Origin: Eikenella corrodens
Lineage (GTDB): Bacteria; Pseudomonadota; Gammaproteobacteria; Burkholderiales; Neisseriaceae
Length of the DNA: 64,000 nt
Assembly: GCF_003990355.1 (NCBI RefSeq)
Contig: NZ_CP034670.1
Span: 248,001-312,000 of the forward strand
Direction: 5' to 3'
The position numbers and the translations under genes were made by a program. Below, piece by piece: positions 42,190 to 51,658 of this stretch; within the stretch, counting starts at the first letter, position 1; each line of letters begins with the position of its first letter. The notes beneath the pieces are model-generated. The model was not told the origin of the DNA and searched no databases. It was given only the letters and a program-made list of their open reading frames with translations.

Positions 42190-42270
42190 TGAAACCTGCA
42201 TTGGTTTGCCTAGCCGTTCTAGCAGTACTGACTGCGGCTTGCCGTCTTGCCCCATTCCCATTTAAGCAGT
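42190..42270. repeat. Degenerate Correia-core relative
   Basis: GTACTGACTGCGGCTTGCCG and GCCCCATTCCCATTTAAGC resemble the core and right flank of the second-family pieces; termini are unclear. Confidence 0.35.
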
Positions 42271-42273
42271 AAT

Positions 42274-42307
42274 AAAGGCTACCTGAAACTTTTCAGGTAG
42301 CCTTTTT
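42274..42307 (-). terminator. Eikenella DUS-pair terminator of putA
   Basis: AGGCTACCTGAAA (42276-42288), two bases, TTTCAGGTAGCCT (42291-42303), with T-run. Confidence 0.75.
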
Positions 42308-42328
42308 CTTGTCTCTATAAGCGCTGGT

Positions 42329-45300
42329 TTAATCGCCTGCGGCCATCAGGTGGGCGTTGCCGCCGGCGGCGGTGGTGTTGATGCTGCAGGAGGTTTCTTC
42401 AAACAGCTGCAGCACGTCCACGCCGTGTTGGGCGTTGATGATGCGCACCAGTGCGCCGTCGCTGCCGGCCAGTGTCTGTTTGATTTCCACCGGCAATTCT
42501 TCCAGGGCAACCACGTGGCTGATGCCGGCGGAAGCGGGCGTGGCGGAGGTTTCCAGCAGGTCGGAAGCCTGTTCGGCGTAGGCGACCAAGGGATGCTGGT
42601 CGGACACGAGGGCGGTGATGCCGGAGCCGGCGAGCTCAATCCAGGCGGCGAAGGCTTGCGGCAGGCTGCCGCCGTAGAGCCACACACGTTTGGGCGCCTG
42701 CCAGCTCAATACGTTGTGTTCGCCGGTGGGACCACGCAACACTTGCTCGGCCTGGCGCAGGGTGTGTACGCGGGCGCGGCCGAGGCTGCCGGCCAGGTCC
42801 AGCTTCTGCTCTTGGGTGAGCGGCAGGCTTTGCAGCAGGCTTTGCAGGCGGTTGAGCGCGTCTTCGTCGGCCTGGCCGCTGCGGGTGAGCGGGGGCGTGC
42901 GCCAGCTGTTGAGGCGGCTGAGGCGTTGCAGGTAGAAGGGGCCGCCGGCTTTGGGGCCGGTGCCGGAGAGGCCATGGCCGCCGAAGGGCTGCACGCCCAC
43001 CACGGCACCGACGATATTGCGGTTCACATAAAGGTTGCCGGCTTCGATGCGGCGGCGGATGTGTTCCACCGTGCCATCGATGCGGCTGTGGATACCGCCG
43101 GTGAGGGCGTAGCCTTTGGCGTTGATTTGGTCGATGAGCTGGTCGAGCTCGTCGGCACGGTAGCGAATAACGTGCAGGATCGGGCCGAACACTTCGCGCT
43201 GCAAGTCGTTCAAATTGTTCAATTCAAACAGGGTAGGCGCGATGAAGGTGGCGTTATCGGCATTTTCAGGTAGCCTGATTTGATGGCTGGATTTGGCGAT
43301 GCCTTTCATGCGGTCGATGTGGCTTTGCAGATTGGCCTGCGCTTCGGCATCGATTACCGGGCCGATATCGGTGCTCAGCTCGGCGGGGTTACCCACGCGC
43401 AATTCGTCCATCGCGCCGCGAATCATGTTCACCATACGGTCGGCCACGTCTTCCTGCACGCACAAAATACGCAGGGCGGAGCAGCGCTGGCCGGCGCTGT
43501 CGAAGGCGGAGGCGAGCACGTCGGCGCACACTTGCTCGGCCAGCGCGGTGCTGTCCACAATCATGGCGTTTTGGCCGCCGGTTTCGGCGATCAGCACGGG
43601 CTGGCCACTGCGGCGGGCGAGCGATTGGTTAATGAGGCGGGCCACTTCGGTGGAGCCGGTGAACACCACGCCGTTGATGCGTTCGTCCTGCGTGAGGGCG
43701 GCGCCCACGTCGCCCGCGCCGAGCACAAGCTGCAACACGTTGCGCGGAATGCCGGCTTCGTGCATTAGCTGCACGGCACGGTAGGTGATCAGGCTGGTTT
43801 GTTCGGCGGGTTTGGCCACCACGGTGTTGCCTGCGGCCAATGCGGCCACCACTTCGCCGGTGAAGATGGCCAGCGGGAAGTTCCACGGGCTGATGGTAAC
43901 GATGGTGCCCACGCCCTGGCTGTTTTCAGGTAGCGTGTGTTCGGCTTCGTCGGCGTAGTAGCGGCAGAAATCCACGGCTTCGCGCACTTCGGCGATGGCG
44001 TTGTTCAGCGTTTTGCCGGCTTCGCGCACGGCCAAGGCCATCAGCTCGGGCATGTGCGCTTCCATCAGGTCGGCCAAGCGGCGCAGCATGTTGGCGCGTT
44101 CGGCGGCGGAAACGGCGGCCCAGCTGCTTTCGGCGGCTTTGGCGGCGGCGATGATTTCCGGCATGGCAGAGGCTTCCACGAAGGCGGCACTGCCCACCAC
44201 TTCGCTGTGGTCGGCCGGATTGCGCACTTCATGCGCGGCCTGGGTTGGGGCGGCCGCGGCCAAAAGCGGCACGGCCTGCACCGGCGCGGCGGCTACGGCA
44301 TTCATGGCGGCCTGCAGTTCCTGCAGCGTGTTTTCGTTGCTCAGGTCGAGGCCTTGCGAATTGAGGCGTTCTCCGCCATACAGATTGCGCGGCAGCGGCA
44401 GGCTGGCGTTGGGATGGATGCCTTGTTCGGCGATGGTGTCGAAGGGGCTGCGGATGAGGGTGTCGATGCTGATGTTTTCATCCACAATCTGGTTGACAAA
44501 CGAGGTGTTCGCGCCGTTTTCCAGCAGGCGGCGCACCAGGTAGGCCAGCAGGGTTTCGTGCGTGCCCACCGGCGCATACACGCGCACGTGCCGCCCCAAG
44601 TTTTGCGGGCCGACCACTTGGTCGTACAGGGTTTCGCCCATGCCGTGCAGGCATTGGTGTTCGAATTGTTTGCCTTTGCCCATCTGGTAAATCGCGGCCA
44701 GGGTATAGGCGTTGTGGGTGGCGAATTGCGGGAATACGGCGTCTTGCGCGTCGAGCAGTTTGCGCGCGCAGGCCAGGTAGGAAATGTCGGTGTGGACTTT
44801 GCGGGTGTAGGTGGGGTAGCCGTCCAAGCCGTCCACTTGCGCCCATTTGATTTCGCTGTCCCAATACGCGCCTTTCACCAGGCGGATCATCAGCTTCTGA
44901 TTGTTGCGGCGGGCGAGGTCGATTAAATAATCGATTACGAAGGGGCAGCGTTTCTGATAAGCCTGCACCACGAAGCCGATGCCGTGGTAACCGGCCAGGT
45001 CGGGGTCGGAAACCAGGGCTTCCATCAAATCGAGCGAGAGTTCGAGGCGGTTGGCTTCTTCGGCGTCGATGTTGATACCGATATCGTATTTTTTGCCGAG
45101 CAGGAACAATTCTTTCAGGCGCGGCAGCAACTCGCCCATCACGCGGCCGTGTTGGGCGCGGGAATAGCGCGGGTGGATGGCGGAGAGTTTGACGGAAATG
45201 CCGTTGCCTTCATAAATGCCTTTGCCGGCGGCATCTTGGCCGATGGCGTGGATGGCGTTGACGTAGTCTTGATAATAGCGTTCGGCATCGGCTTCGGTCA

Positions 45301-45928
45301 TGGCGGCTTCGCCGAGCATATCGAAGGAATAGAGATAGCCGAGTTTTTCGCGCTCTTTGCCGTTTTTCAAGGCTTCTTCGATAGTTTGGCCGGTAACGAA
45401 CTGTTTGCCGAGCATGCGCATGGCGTAGTCTACGCCTTTGAGGATGAGCGGCTCGCCGCCTTTGCTCACGATGCGGGTGAGCGCGTTGCCGAGGCTCTGG
45501 CCGCTGGGGGCTGCAGCCAGTTTGCCGGTAACCAGCAAGCCCCAGGCGGCAGCATTTACAAATAAAGAGGGGCTGTTGCCGAGGTGGCTTTTCCAGTCGC
45601 CGCCGGAGATTTTGTCGTGGATGAGTTTGTTGCGGGTGGCTTTATCGGGAATACGCAGCAGGGCTTCGGCCAAACACATCAGGGCGATGCCTTCTTCGCT
45701 GGAAAGGGAAAACTCGTGCATCAATGCGTCCACCCCGCTGGCGCGGCGGCGCTCTTCGCGCACCTGCTTCACCAGCCGGCGGGCGAGCCGGTCGGCGGCG
45801 GTACGCTCGTCTTGGCTCATCTGGGCGCGTTCGAGCATATCCTGCACGGCTTCAACTTCGTCGCGGCGGTAGGCATCGGTAACGGCTTGGCGCAGGTTGG
45901 TTTGTTGGGGATGGGCGAATTGGAACAT
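42329..45928 (-). CDS. putA: Bifunctional proline dehydrogenase / P5C dehydrogenase
   Basis: 1199 residues. N-terminal helical arm and FAD-binding proline dehydrogenase barrel (AYQKRCPFVIDYLIDLARR, LMIRLVKGAYWDSE), then the aldehyde dehydrogenase domain (catalytic Cys in SAGQRCSALR; SPWNFPLAIF; ETGGQNAMIVDS). It oxidises proline to glutamate in two steps. The N-terminal ribbon-helix-helix domain of E. coli PutA is absent (the protein starts MFQFAHPQQTNLRQAV), so it is a non-repressor type. putP lies upstream in the same orientation, 273 bases away. Confidence 0.95.
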   Translation of the reverse strand: MFQFAHPQQTNLRQAVTDAYRRDEVEAVQDMLERAQMSQDERTAADRLARRLVKQVREERRRASGVDALMHEFSLSSEEGIALMCLAEALLRIPDKATRNKLIHDKISGGDWKSHLGNSPSLFVNAAAWGLLVTGKLAAAPSGQSLGNALTRIVSKGGEPLILKGVDYAMRMLGKQFVTGQTIEEALKNGKEREKLGYLYSFDMLGEAAMTEADAERYYQDYVNAIHAIGQDAAGKGIYEGNGISVKLSAIHPRYSRAQHGRVMGELLPRLKELFLLGKKYDIGINIDAEEANRLELSLDLMEALVSDPDLAGYHGIGFVVQAYQKRCPFVIDYLIDLARRNNQKLMIRLVKGAYWDSEIKWAQVDGLDGYPTYTRKVHTDISYLACARKLLDAQDAVFPQFATHNAYTLAAIYQMGKGKQFEHQCLHGMGETLYDQVVGPQNLGRHVRVYAPVGTHETLLAYLVRRLLENGANTSFVNQIVDENISIDTLIRSPFDTIAEQGIHPNASLPLPRNLYGGERLNSQGLDLSNENTLQELQAAMNAVAAAPVQAVPLLAAAAPTQAAHEVRNPADHSEVVGSAAFVEASAMPEIIAAAKAAESSWAAVSAAERANMLRRLADLMEAHMPELMALAVREAGKTLNNAIAEVREAVDFCRYYADEAEHTLPENSQGVGTIVTISPWNFPLAIFTGEVVAALAAGNTVVAKPAEQTSLITYRAVQLMHEAGIPRNVLQLVLGAGDVGAALTQDERINGVVFTGSTEVARLINQSLARRSGQPVLIAETGGQNAMIVDSTALAEQVCADVLASAFDSAGQRCSALRILCVQEDVADRMVNMIRGAMDELRVGNPAELSTDIGPVIDAEAQANLQSHIDRMKGIAKSSHQIRLPENADNATFIAPTLFELNNLNDLQREVFGPILHVIRYRADELDQLIDQINAKGYALTGGIHSRIDGTVEHIRRRIEAGNLYVNRNIVGAVVGVQPFGGHGLSGTGPKAGGPFYLQRLSRLNSWRTPPLTRSGQADEDALNRLQSLLQSLPLTQEQKLDLAGSLGRARVHTLRQAEQVLRGPTGEHNVLSWQAPKRVWLYGGSLPQAFAAWIELAGSGITALVSDQHPLVAYAEQASDLLETSATPASAGISHVVALEELPVEIKQTLAGSDGALVRIINAQHGVDVLQLFEETSCSINTTAAGGNAHLMAAGD

Positions 45929-46160
45929 GGTTGGTCTCCGTGGTTGGTGGGGCTGCCCGATAAACCGCTTTTTCAGGTAGCCTCTGTTTCGTTATGGATG
46001 GCTGCTTGGTTGGAACTTCGATAATACGGAATCATAAACCAAACTGCGGATAATGTGAAAAAATGTTTGGTAGGGGTAGGGCTCGGTTAATCGATTAAGG
46101 GCTACCTGAAAAGGCCGGAGCAGCTTCAGGTAGCCTTTATTCCGTTTGATACAGGCTTAA

Positions 46161-46192
46161 AGAGGCTACCTGAAAATTTTCAGGTAGCCTCT
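46161..46192 (-). terminator. Perfect Eikenella DUS palindrome after putP
   Basis: AGAGGCTACCTGAAAA then TTTTCAGGTAGCCTCT, a 32-base perfect palindrome directly behind the putP stop. A second, longer DUS pair lies at 46099-46139. They probably separate putP from putA. Confidence 0.78.
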
Positions 46193-46201
46193 TGCCGCCC
46201 T

Positions 46202-47719
46202 TTATTTCGCGGCGCGGTAATCCGCATCGGCTTTTTCGAAGCGTTGGCAGATTTCCTCGGCAGGCGCTTTGCCAATCAGCGACACGGCCACGGCAGTCAG
46301 GCCGCAGGCGATGAAGCCGGGGATGATTTCATACAGCGTGGCCATGCCGGCGTTGGCCAGCGCAGGATTCACCACCTGCACCCACAGCACCACCACGGCC
46401 GCCCCGGCAATCATGCCAGCCAATGCGCCGTTGGCGGTCATGCGCTTCCAGAACAGGGAAAGGATCACGATGGGGCCGAATGCCGCGCCGAAGCCGGCCC
46501 AGGCAAATTCCACCAGTTGCAGCACTTTGCTTTCGGGGTCGGCAGCAATCAGGATGGCGATAACGGCTACGGCCAGCACCATGATGCGGCCGATCCACAC
46601 CAATTCTTTCTGCGGCGCGTTCGGGCGCAGGAAGCCTTTGTAGAAGTCTTCGGTGATGGCGCTGGAGCACACCAAAAGCTGGCAAGACAAAGTAGACATC
46701 ACGGCAGCCAGAATCGCGCTCAAAATCACGCCGGCAATCCACGGGTTAAACAACAGGGTGGACAAGGCGATGAATACGCGCTCGTGGTTGCCCTGCATGG
46801 CAGCGGCTTGCTCGGGATGGGCGCCGAAGTAGGCAATGCCGAAATAGCCCACGGCCACTGCACCGCCCAAGCACAAAATCATCCAAGTCATGCCGATGCG
46901 GCGCGCGCCCACCAGCGATTTCACGCTTTCGGCAGCCATGAAGCGCGCCAGAATGTGCGGCTGGCCGAAGTAGCCCAAGCCCCAGGCAGCAGTGGAAATG
47001 ATGCCGATGAAAGTCGTGCCGTGCAGCAGGCTGCCGTATTCCTTACCGCTGGTAGCGGCAGCAGTTTGGATGATGGCGGAAACTTCATCTGCCCCGCCCG
47101 CACCCAAATACACCATCACCGGCGTGAGCAGCAGGGCGAAAATCATCAGTGTGGCCTGCACAGTGTCTGTCCAGCTCACCGCCAAGAAGCCGCCGATAAA
47201 GGTGTAGGCGATGGTGGCGCCCGCGCCCAACCACATGGCGCTGGTGTAGCTCATGCCGGTAAACAGGCTTTGGAACAGGCGGGCACCGGCCACAATGCCG
47301 CTGGCGCAGTAAATGGTGAAGAAAAACAGAATGATGAATGCGGAAATCACCTTCATTGCCTGCCCCTGCGCGCCGAAGCGGTGGTGGAAATAATCGGGCA
47401 GGGTGAGCGCGTTGTTGTTGTATTCGGTGTGCACGCGCAGCCGCCCGGCCACCAAGAGCCAGTTGAGATACGCGCCGATAATCAGGCCGATGGCAATCCA
47501 AGATTTGCTCAGGCCGCTTAGATACACTGCGCCAGGCAGGCCCATCAGCAGCCAGCCGGACATATCCGAAGCCCCGGCCGACATGGCGGTAACAAACGGG
47601 CCCAGGCTGCGGCCGCCGAGGATATAGTCGTCGAAATTGCGGGTGGAGAAATAGGCCGCGAGGCCGATTAACAGAACGGCAACCAGATAGATGCCGAAGG
47701 TGATATACATCGGGTTCAT
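46202..47719 (-). CDS. putP: Sodium/proline symporter
   Basis: 505 residues, about 13 transmembrane helices, SSS family. Characteristic segments: GGRSLGPFVTAMSAGASDMSGW and AYLNWLLVAGRLRVHTE. Start at 47719 with AGGAG; the frame continues upstream to 47827 but is not supported. Imports proline with Na+, supplying the putA enzyme. Confidence 0.94.
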   Translation of the reverse strand: MNPMYITFGIYLVAVLLIGLAAYFSTRNFDDYILGGRSLGPFVTAMSAGASDMSGWLLMGLPGAVYLSGLSKSWIAIGLIIGAYLNWLLVAGRLRVHTEYNNNALTLPDYFHHRFGAQGQAMKVISAFIILFFFTIYCASGIVAGARLFQSLFTGMSYTSAMWLGAGATIAYTFIGGFLAVSWTDTVQATLMIFALLLTPVMVYLGAGGADEVSAIIQTAAATSGKEYGSLLHGTTFIGIISTAAWGLGYFGQPHILARFMAAESVKSLVGARRIGMTWMILCLGGAVAVGYFGIAYFGAHPEQAAAMQGNHERVFIALSTLLFNPWIAGVILSAILAAVMSTLSCQLLVCSSAITEDFYKGFLRPNAPQKELVWIGRIMVLAVAVIAILIAADPESKVLQLVEFAWAGFGAAFGPIVILSLFWKRMTANGALAGMIAGAAVVVLWVQVVNPALANAGMATLYEIIPGFIACGLTAVAVSLIGKAPAEEICQRFEKADADYRAAK

Positions 47720-47779
47720 GTGCTGCTCCTTCTTATTTTCTTTGATTTTCCTGGCCGCCCCGGGGCGGTTTGACGGTGT

Positions 47780-47884
47780 ATCGCTAAAACACCTATTCCT
47801 TCCTGCCGTGTCGGCTTGCCTCGCCATGTTGCCTGTACTGTCTTCGGCTCGCCGCCTGGTAGGAAAAATAAGTACTTCAGCTAC
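47780..47884. repeat. Degenerate element of the second Correia-like family
   Basis: Imperfect inverted ends CGCTAAAACACCTATTCCT and AGGAAAAATAAGTACTTCAG enclose GTCGGCTTGCC and CTGTACTGTCTTCGGCTCGC. The core recalls the Correia elements, the ends do not. Confidence 0.45.
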
Positions 47885-48168
47885 GGCCGCCTGCTACAAA
47901 AGTGGGCAACCTGGTTTTGCTTATACTTGAAAACAACAGAATAAGTCAATATGCGTAAAGAGACTTGCAAATAACTATTAGAAGTAGAACAAAATAAACC
48001 AAATCAAAAAAGAGAAAGCTAGCTGCAAGCGTAGGCTGCGACGGAGCGAAAACGAGATTGCAAGCTGCTTACTGCGGGAGCGGGCCGTGCAAGCAAATGT
48101 AAAGCCAAAGAGGCTACCTGAAAAGATATTTGTCATATTTATCAGTATGTTAATATATTTCTAATCCC

Positions 48169-48213
48169 AAAAAGGCTACCTGAAAACGTAAAACTGTTTT
48201 CAGGTAGCCTTTC
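48169..48213. terminator. Eikenella DUS-pair hairpin between putP and kdsC
   Basis: AAAAAGGCTACCTGAAAA and TTTTCAGGTAGCCTTT with a 12-base loop. The 590 bases between putP and kdsC otherwise hold the repeat at 47780 and a stretch with no recognised gene. Confidence 0.65.
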
Positions 48214-48311
48214 CTTTGTCCGGCCGTGCCAAGCAAAAACCGTGCCGAACGGGTTTGTGCCCGTGCTAGGGCATGTTATCATTAGCCTAATTCGAAATTG
48301 AGATTGCCCGC

Positions 48312-48860
48312 ATGAGCCCTATTCTGCCCGAATTGCCCGAATACCTGCGCCGCCGCGCCACCGAAATCAAACTGCTGATTATGGACGTGGACGGCGTGCT
48401 CACCGACGGCCGCATCTTCATCCGTGACAACGGCGAAGAAATCAAAGCCTTCCACACGCTCGATGGGCACGGCATCAAAATGCTGCACCAATGCGGCGTG
48501 CAAACCGCCATCATCACCGGCCGCGACGCCCCCTCGGTGGCTGTGCGCGCCAAACAGCTCGGCATCCACCACTACTTCAAAGGCATCAGCGACAAACGCG
48601 CGGCCTACGCCGAATTGCGCGAAACCGCCGGTGTGGCCGAACACGAATGCGCCTACATCGGCGACGATGTGGTGGATTTGCCCGTGATGGTGCGCTGCGG
48701 CCTGCCTGCTGCTGTGCCTGAAGCGCACGAATGGGTATTGCAACACGCCGCCTACATCACCCGCCGCCCGGCCGGCGCCGGCGCCGTGCGCGAATTGTGC
48801 GAAGTCATCATGCAGGCCAAAGGCTACCTGAAAACCGCTTGGGAGCAATACACAGAATGA
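48312..48860 (+). CDS. kdsC: KDO-8-phosphate phosphatase
   Basis: 182 residues, HAD fold. MDVDGVLTDGR (nucleophile Asp), TGRD and GDDVVDLPVM are the HAD motifs I-III/IV. Produces KDO for lipooligosaccharide. Its stop overlaps the lptC start (ATGA). The C-terminus KGYLK is encoded by an Eikenella DUS within the gene. kdsC-lptC-lptA order is typical of beta- and gamma-proteobacteria. Confidence 0.93.
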   Translation: MSPILPELPEYLRRRATEIKLLIMDVDGVLTDGRIFIRDNGEEIKAFHTLDGHGIKMLHQCGVQTAIITGRDAPSVAVRAKQLGIHHYFKGISDKRAAYAELRETAGVAEHECAYIGDDVVDLPVMVRCGLPAAVPEAHEWVLQHAAYITRRPAGAGAVRELCEVIMQAKGYLKTAWEQYTE

Positions 48861-49438
48861 TTAAACGATTCGGCGGCTGGTGGTTTCCGCTGGTGTTGGC
48901 ACTCGCGCTCGGCGGCGTGAGCTTTTGGCTCGACCGCATCAGCCAGCTAGAAACCGAAGAAACCCCGCTCGATCCGCACGAGCCGCAATACCAGATTTTC
49001 GGCATCCGAGGCCGCCGCTTCGCTGCCGACGGCAGCCTGGCTCAGCAGCTCACCGCCACCCGCGCCTGGCAGTTTCCCAACCGCCAAGACGGCTATTTGG
49101 CCGAACCCAACGTAATGTTTTCGCAAGGCGGGCAGATGGTGTACCGCATCACTGCCGACCAAGCGCACTATATCGGCAGAGAAAACCAAGTGGTATTTGA
49201 GAAAAACGTGGTGTTCGACAAACCCGCCATGAACGGCCAGCCCGCCGGCCGCCTCGAAACCGACAGCCTCACCGTCAACACCCAAACCCAAACCGCCCAA
49301 ACCCAAGATTTGGTGAACTATCAATACGGCGCCTCCCACGGCACCGCCCAAGGCATGACCTACAACCACAAACAAGGATTGCTCAACCTCTCCTCCCGCA
49401 TTAAGGCCGTGATTTATGACCCCAAACAACAGCATTAA
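48857..49438 (+). CDS. lptC: LPS export protein LptC
   Basis: 193 residues. One N-terminal transmembrane helix (about 8-24, FPLVLALALGGVSFWL), then the LptC beta-jellyroll (FGIRGRRFAADGSLAQQL, YRITADQAHYIG). Anchors the LptBFG complex to LptA. Start ATG overlaps the kdsC stop by 4 bases. Confidence 0.9.
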   Translation: MIKRFGGWWFPLVLALALGGVSFWLDRISQLETEETPLDPHEPQYQIFGIRGRRFAADGSLAQQLTATRAWQFPNRQDGYLAEPNVMFSQGGQMVYRITADQAHYIGRENQVVFEKNVVFDKPAMNGQPAGRLETDSLTVNTQTQTAQTQDLVNYQYGASHGTAQGMTYNHKQGLLNLSSRIKAVIYDPKQQH

Positions 49439-49934
49439 ACCCGCCCGCGCCCTCCTCCTCGCTGCCGCCCTGCTATTGCCCGCCGCGGCTTCTGCGCTTA
49501 CCTCCGACCGCAACCAGCCCATCCAAATCGAAGCCGACCAAGGCTCGCTCGACCAAGGCAACCGCAGCACCGAATTTTCCGGCAACGTGGTTATCCAGCA
49601 GGGCACCATGTATATCCGCGCCGCCAAGGTGCGCGTGGTGAAAGCCGCCGACGGCGCGCAAACCATGACCGCCTCCGGCAGCCCGGTACACTTCGGCCAG
49701 CAGCTCGACCGCCAAGGCACCGTGAAAGGCCAGGCCGCCCGCGTGGAATACCAATCCGCCACCGGCATCGTGAAACTCAGCGGCGGCGCCAAGCTCGAAC
49801 GCGGCGGCGACCGGGCCAGCGGCGACACCATTACCTACAACACCCGCACCGAAGTTTATACCGTGCTGGGCGGCAGCCGCAGCAACGCCAACAAAGGCCG
49901 CGTGAGCATCACCATCCAGCCGCAGCAGAAATAA
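49416..49934 (+). CDS. lptA: LPS transport periplasmic protein LptA
   Basis: 172 residues. Signal peptide (about 1-28, ending AASA), then the OstA/LptA fold (QPIQIEADQGSLDQGNR, GNVVIQQGTMYIRAAKV). Overlaps lptC by 23 bases. Shuttles lipooligosaccharide across the periplasm. Confidence 0.92.
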   Translation: MTPNNSIKPARALLLAAALLLPAAASALTSDRNQPIQIEADQGSLDQGNRSTEFSGNVVIQQGTMYIRAAKVRVVKAADGAQTMTASGSPVHFGQQLDRQGTVKGQAARVEYQSATGIVKLSGGAKLERGGDRASGDTITYNTRTEVYTVLGGSRSNANKGRVSITIQPQQK

Positions 49935-49944
49935 CGGAGGCGGG

Positions 49945-50325
49945 ATGAAGGCCGAAACCCTGTTTGCCGAAATGGCCGAACGCTACCGCGCCGCGCCCGA
50001 CCATCCCTTTTCCCGCTTCCCCGAATACGCCGTATTCCGCCACAGCGGCAGCCGCAAATGGTTTGGCGTGTACCTGCCCGTGCCGGCGGAAAAGCTCGGG
50101 CGCACTCCCGGCCGCACCGTGCATCTGCTCAACGTAAAATGCCGCCCCGAGCACATCGGCGCCATGCGCGCTCAAACCGGCATCCTGCCCGCCTACCACA
50201 TGAGCAAAGCACACTGGCTGAGCATCGAACTGGAACAGGCCGACGACGCGCTCATCCGCCAACTGATTGACGACAGCTTCCGCCTCACGCAGGGCAAAGC
50301 CAAGATTAGGAAACAGGCTACCTGA
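49945..50325 (+). CDS. MmcQ/YjbR-family protein
   Basis: 126 residues. The pattern FPEYAVFRHSGSRKWFGVY, LNVKCRPEHIG and LPAYHMSKAHWLSIEL is that of the MmcQ/YjbR family (a fold resembling CyaY-like or DNA-binding proteins, function unclear). CGGAGGCGGG lies directly before the ATG, 10 bases after lptA. The Eikenella DUS at 50315 supplies its last codons and stop. Confidence 0.85.
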   Translation: MKAETLFAEMAERYRAAPDHPFSRFPEYAVFRHSGSRKWFGVYLPVPAEKLGRTPGRTVHLLNVKCRPEHIGAMRAQTGILPAYHMSKAHWLSIELEQADDALIRQLIDDSFRLTQGKAKIRKQAT

Positions 50326-50355
50326 AAGCCTGCGATACCGGTTTCAGGTAGCCTT
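50315..50355 (+). terminator. DUS-pair terminator overlapping a coding end
   Basis: AGGCTACCTGAAA (50315-50327) contains the stop TGA of the YjbR-like gene; TTTCAGGTAGCCT lies at 50342-50354, forming the hairpin. Confidence 0.7.
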
Positions 50356-50487
50356 TAAACGGTTTCAGGCAGCCCACATTTGAGGCTACCTGAAAAATAA
50401 AACGCTTTTTGCATCACTGAACAGGATGTTTCAGGTAGCCCCACGCCGCACAGGCACAGGCTACCTGAAACCGAAAACCAAGCAACC

Positions 50488-50844
50488 ATGAATATCCGCG
50501 TCTTCCTCCCAGCCTGCCTGGCCATGCTTACCGCCTGTGCCGCCCCGCAGCCTGCCGCCACCGCCGCGCCAAGTGCACTCAGCACCCAGCCGGAACAGCA
50601 AGCCGCCGACCGCGTGCTGATTGTGTTATACGACCCCGCCGTCGGCGCGGAGCCGCTGCTTCAGGCCGTGCGCAAAATGCAGGCCGAGCTGGTGTACCGT
50701 TATACAAACATCAACGGCATCGCCGCCCGCATCCCGCCGCAGCAGGAGATGGCGCAGGCCATCCGCCGCTTGGAGCGCGTGCCGGGCGTGCTGCAGGTGC
50801 GGCGCGACCAAATAATGCAGCTGCAAAACCCTGCTGCACATTGA
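50488..50844 (+). CDS. Small lipoprotein with inhibitor-I9-like fold
   Basis: 118 residues. Lipobox MLTAC (Cys17). The mature part (DRVLIVLYDPAVG, LVYRYTNINGIAARIPPQ, RRLERVPGVLQVRRDQI) resembles the peptidase inhibitor I9 / subtilisin propeptide pattern. It lies between yjbR and lptB, which is unusual for the lpt operon. Function unknown; fold call is from pattern, moderate. Confidence 0.6.
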   Translation: MNIRVFLPACLAMLTACAAPQPAATAAPSALSTQPEQQAADRVLIVLYDPAVGAEPLLQAVRKMQAELVYRYTNINGIAARIPPQQEMAQAIRRLERVPGVLQVRRDQIMQLQNPAAH

Positions 50845-50923
50845 AACCGCGCATGACAGCCCCATTTTCAGGTAGCCCCAACGCTGCCCGTGATACCGAA
50901 CAAACACAAGGGAAAACCAAACC

Positions 50924-51658
50924 ATGACCACACCGCACAGCCGCCTCAGCGTCAAACAGCTGCGCAAAAGCTTCAAACAGCGCCAAGTGGTGCAGGATTT
51001 CTCGCTCGATATCGAAAGCGGCGAAGTGGTTGGCCTGCTCGGCCCCAACGGCGCGGGCAAAACCACCAGCTTTTATATGATTGTCGGCCTGGTGGCCGCC
51101 GATCACGGCACCATCCGGCTGGACGGCCACGAGCTGCGCCACATGACCGTGTATCAGCGCGCCCGCCTAGGCCTGGGCTATCTGCCGCAGGAAGCCTCGA
51201 TTTTCCGCAAGATGACGGTGGAAGAAAACATCCGCGCCATCCTGCAATTGCACGAAACCGACCGCGACGCCATCGAAACGCACCTCAACGACCTGCTGGC
51301 CGACCTGAACATCACCCACCTGCGGCAAAGCCCCGCCCCCGCCCTCTCCGGTGGCGAACGGCGCCGCGTGGAAATCGCCCGCGTGCTGGCCATGAGCCCG
51401 CGTTTCATCCTGTTGGACGAGCCTTTCGCCGGCGTTGATCCGATTGCCGTAATCGACATTCAAAACATCATCAATTTCCTCAAACAGCGCGGCATCGGCG
51501 TGCTGATTACCGACCACAACGTGCGCGAAACCCTGCGCATCTGCGACCGAGCCTATATCATCAACAACGGCGCCGTGCTGGCCAGCGGCCGCCCCGAAGA
51601 ATTGGTGGGTAACGAAGAAGTCCGCGCCGTGTATTTGGGCGAGAACTTCGATTACTAA
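50924..51658 (+). CDS. lptB: LPS export ATP-binding protein LptB
   Basis: 244 residues. Walker A GPNGAGKTT, signature LSGGERRR, Walker B LLDEPFAGVDP, H-loop TDHNVRE. The C-terminal YLGENFDY is typical of LptB. Drives lipooligosaccharide extraction from the inner membrane with LptFG (not in the window). rpoN follows 18 bases later, as in many proteobacteria. Confidence 0.95.
   Translation: MTTPHSRLSVKQLRKSFKQRQVVQDFSLDIESGEVVGLLGPNGAGKTTSFYMIVGLVAADHGTIRLDGHELRHMTVYQRARLGLGYLPQEASIFRKMTVEENIRAILQLHETDRDAIETHLNDLLADLNITHLRQSPAPALSGGERRRVEIARVLAMSPRFILLDEPFAGVDPIAVIDIQNIINFLKQRGIGVLITDHNVRETLRICDRAYIINNGAVLASGRPEELVGNEEVRAVYLGENFDY

Noticed and set aside
46244..47521. 425-codon plus-strand frame opposite putP
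   Set aside because: Antisense shadow of the sodium/proline symporter; His/Gln/Gly-rich, no ribosome site.
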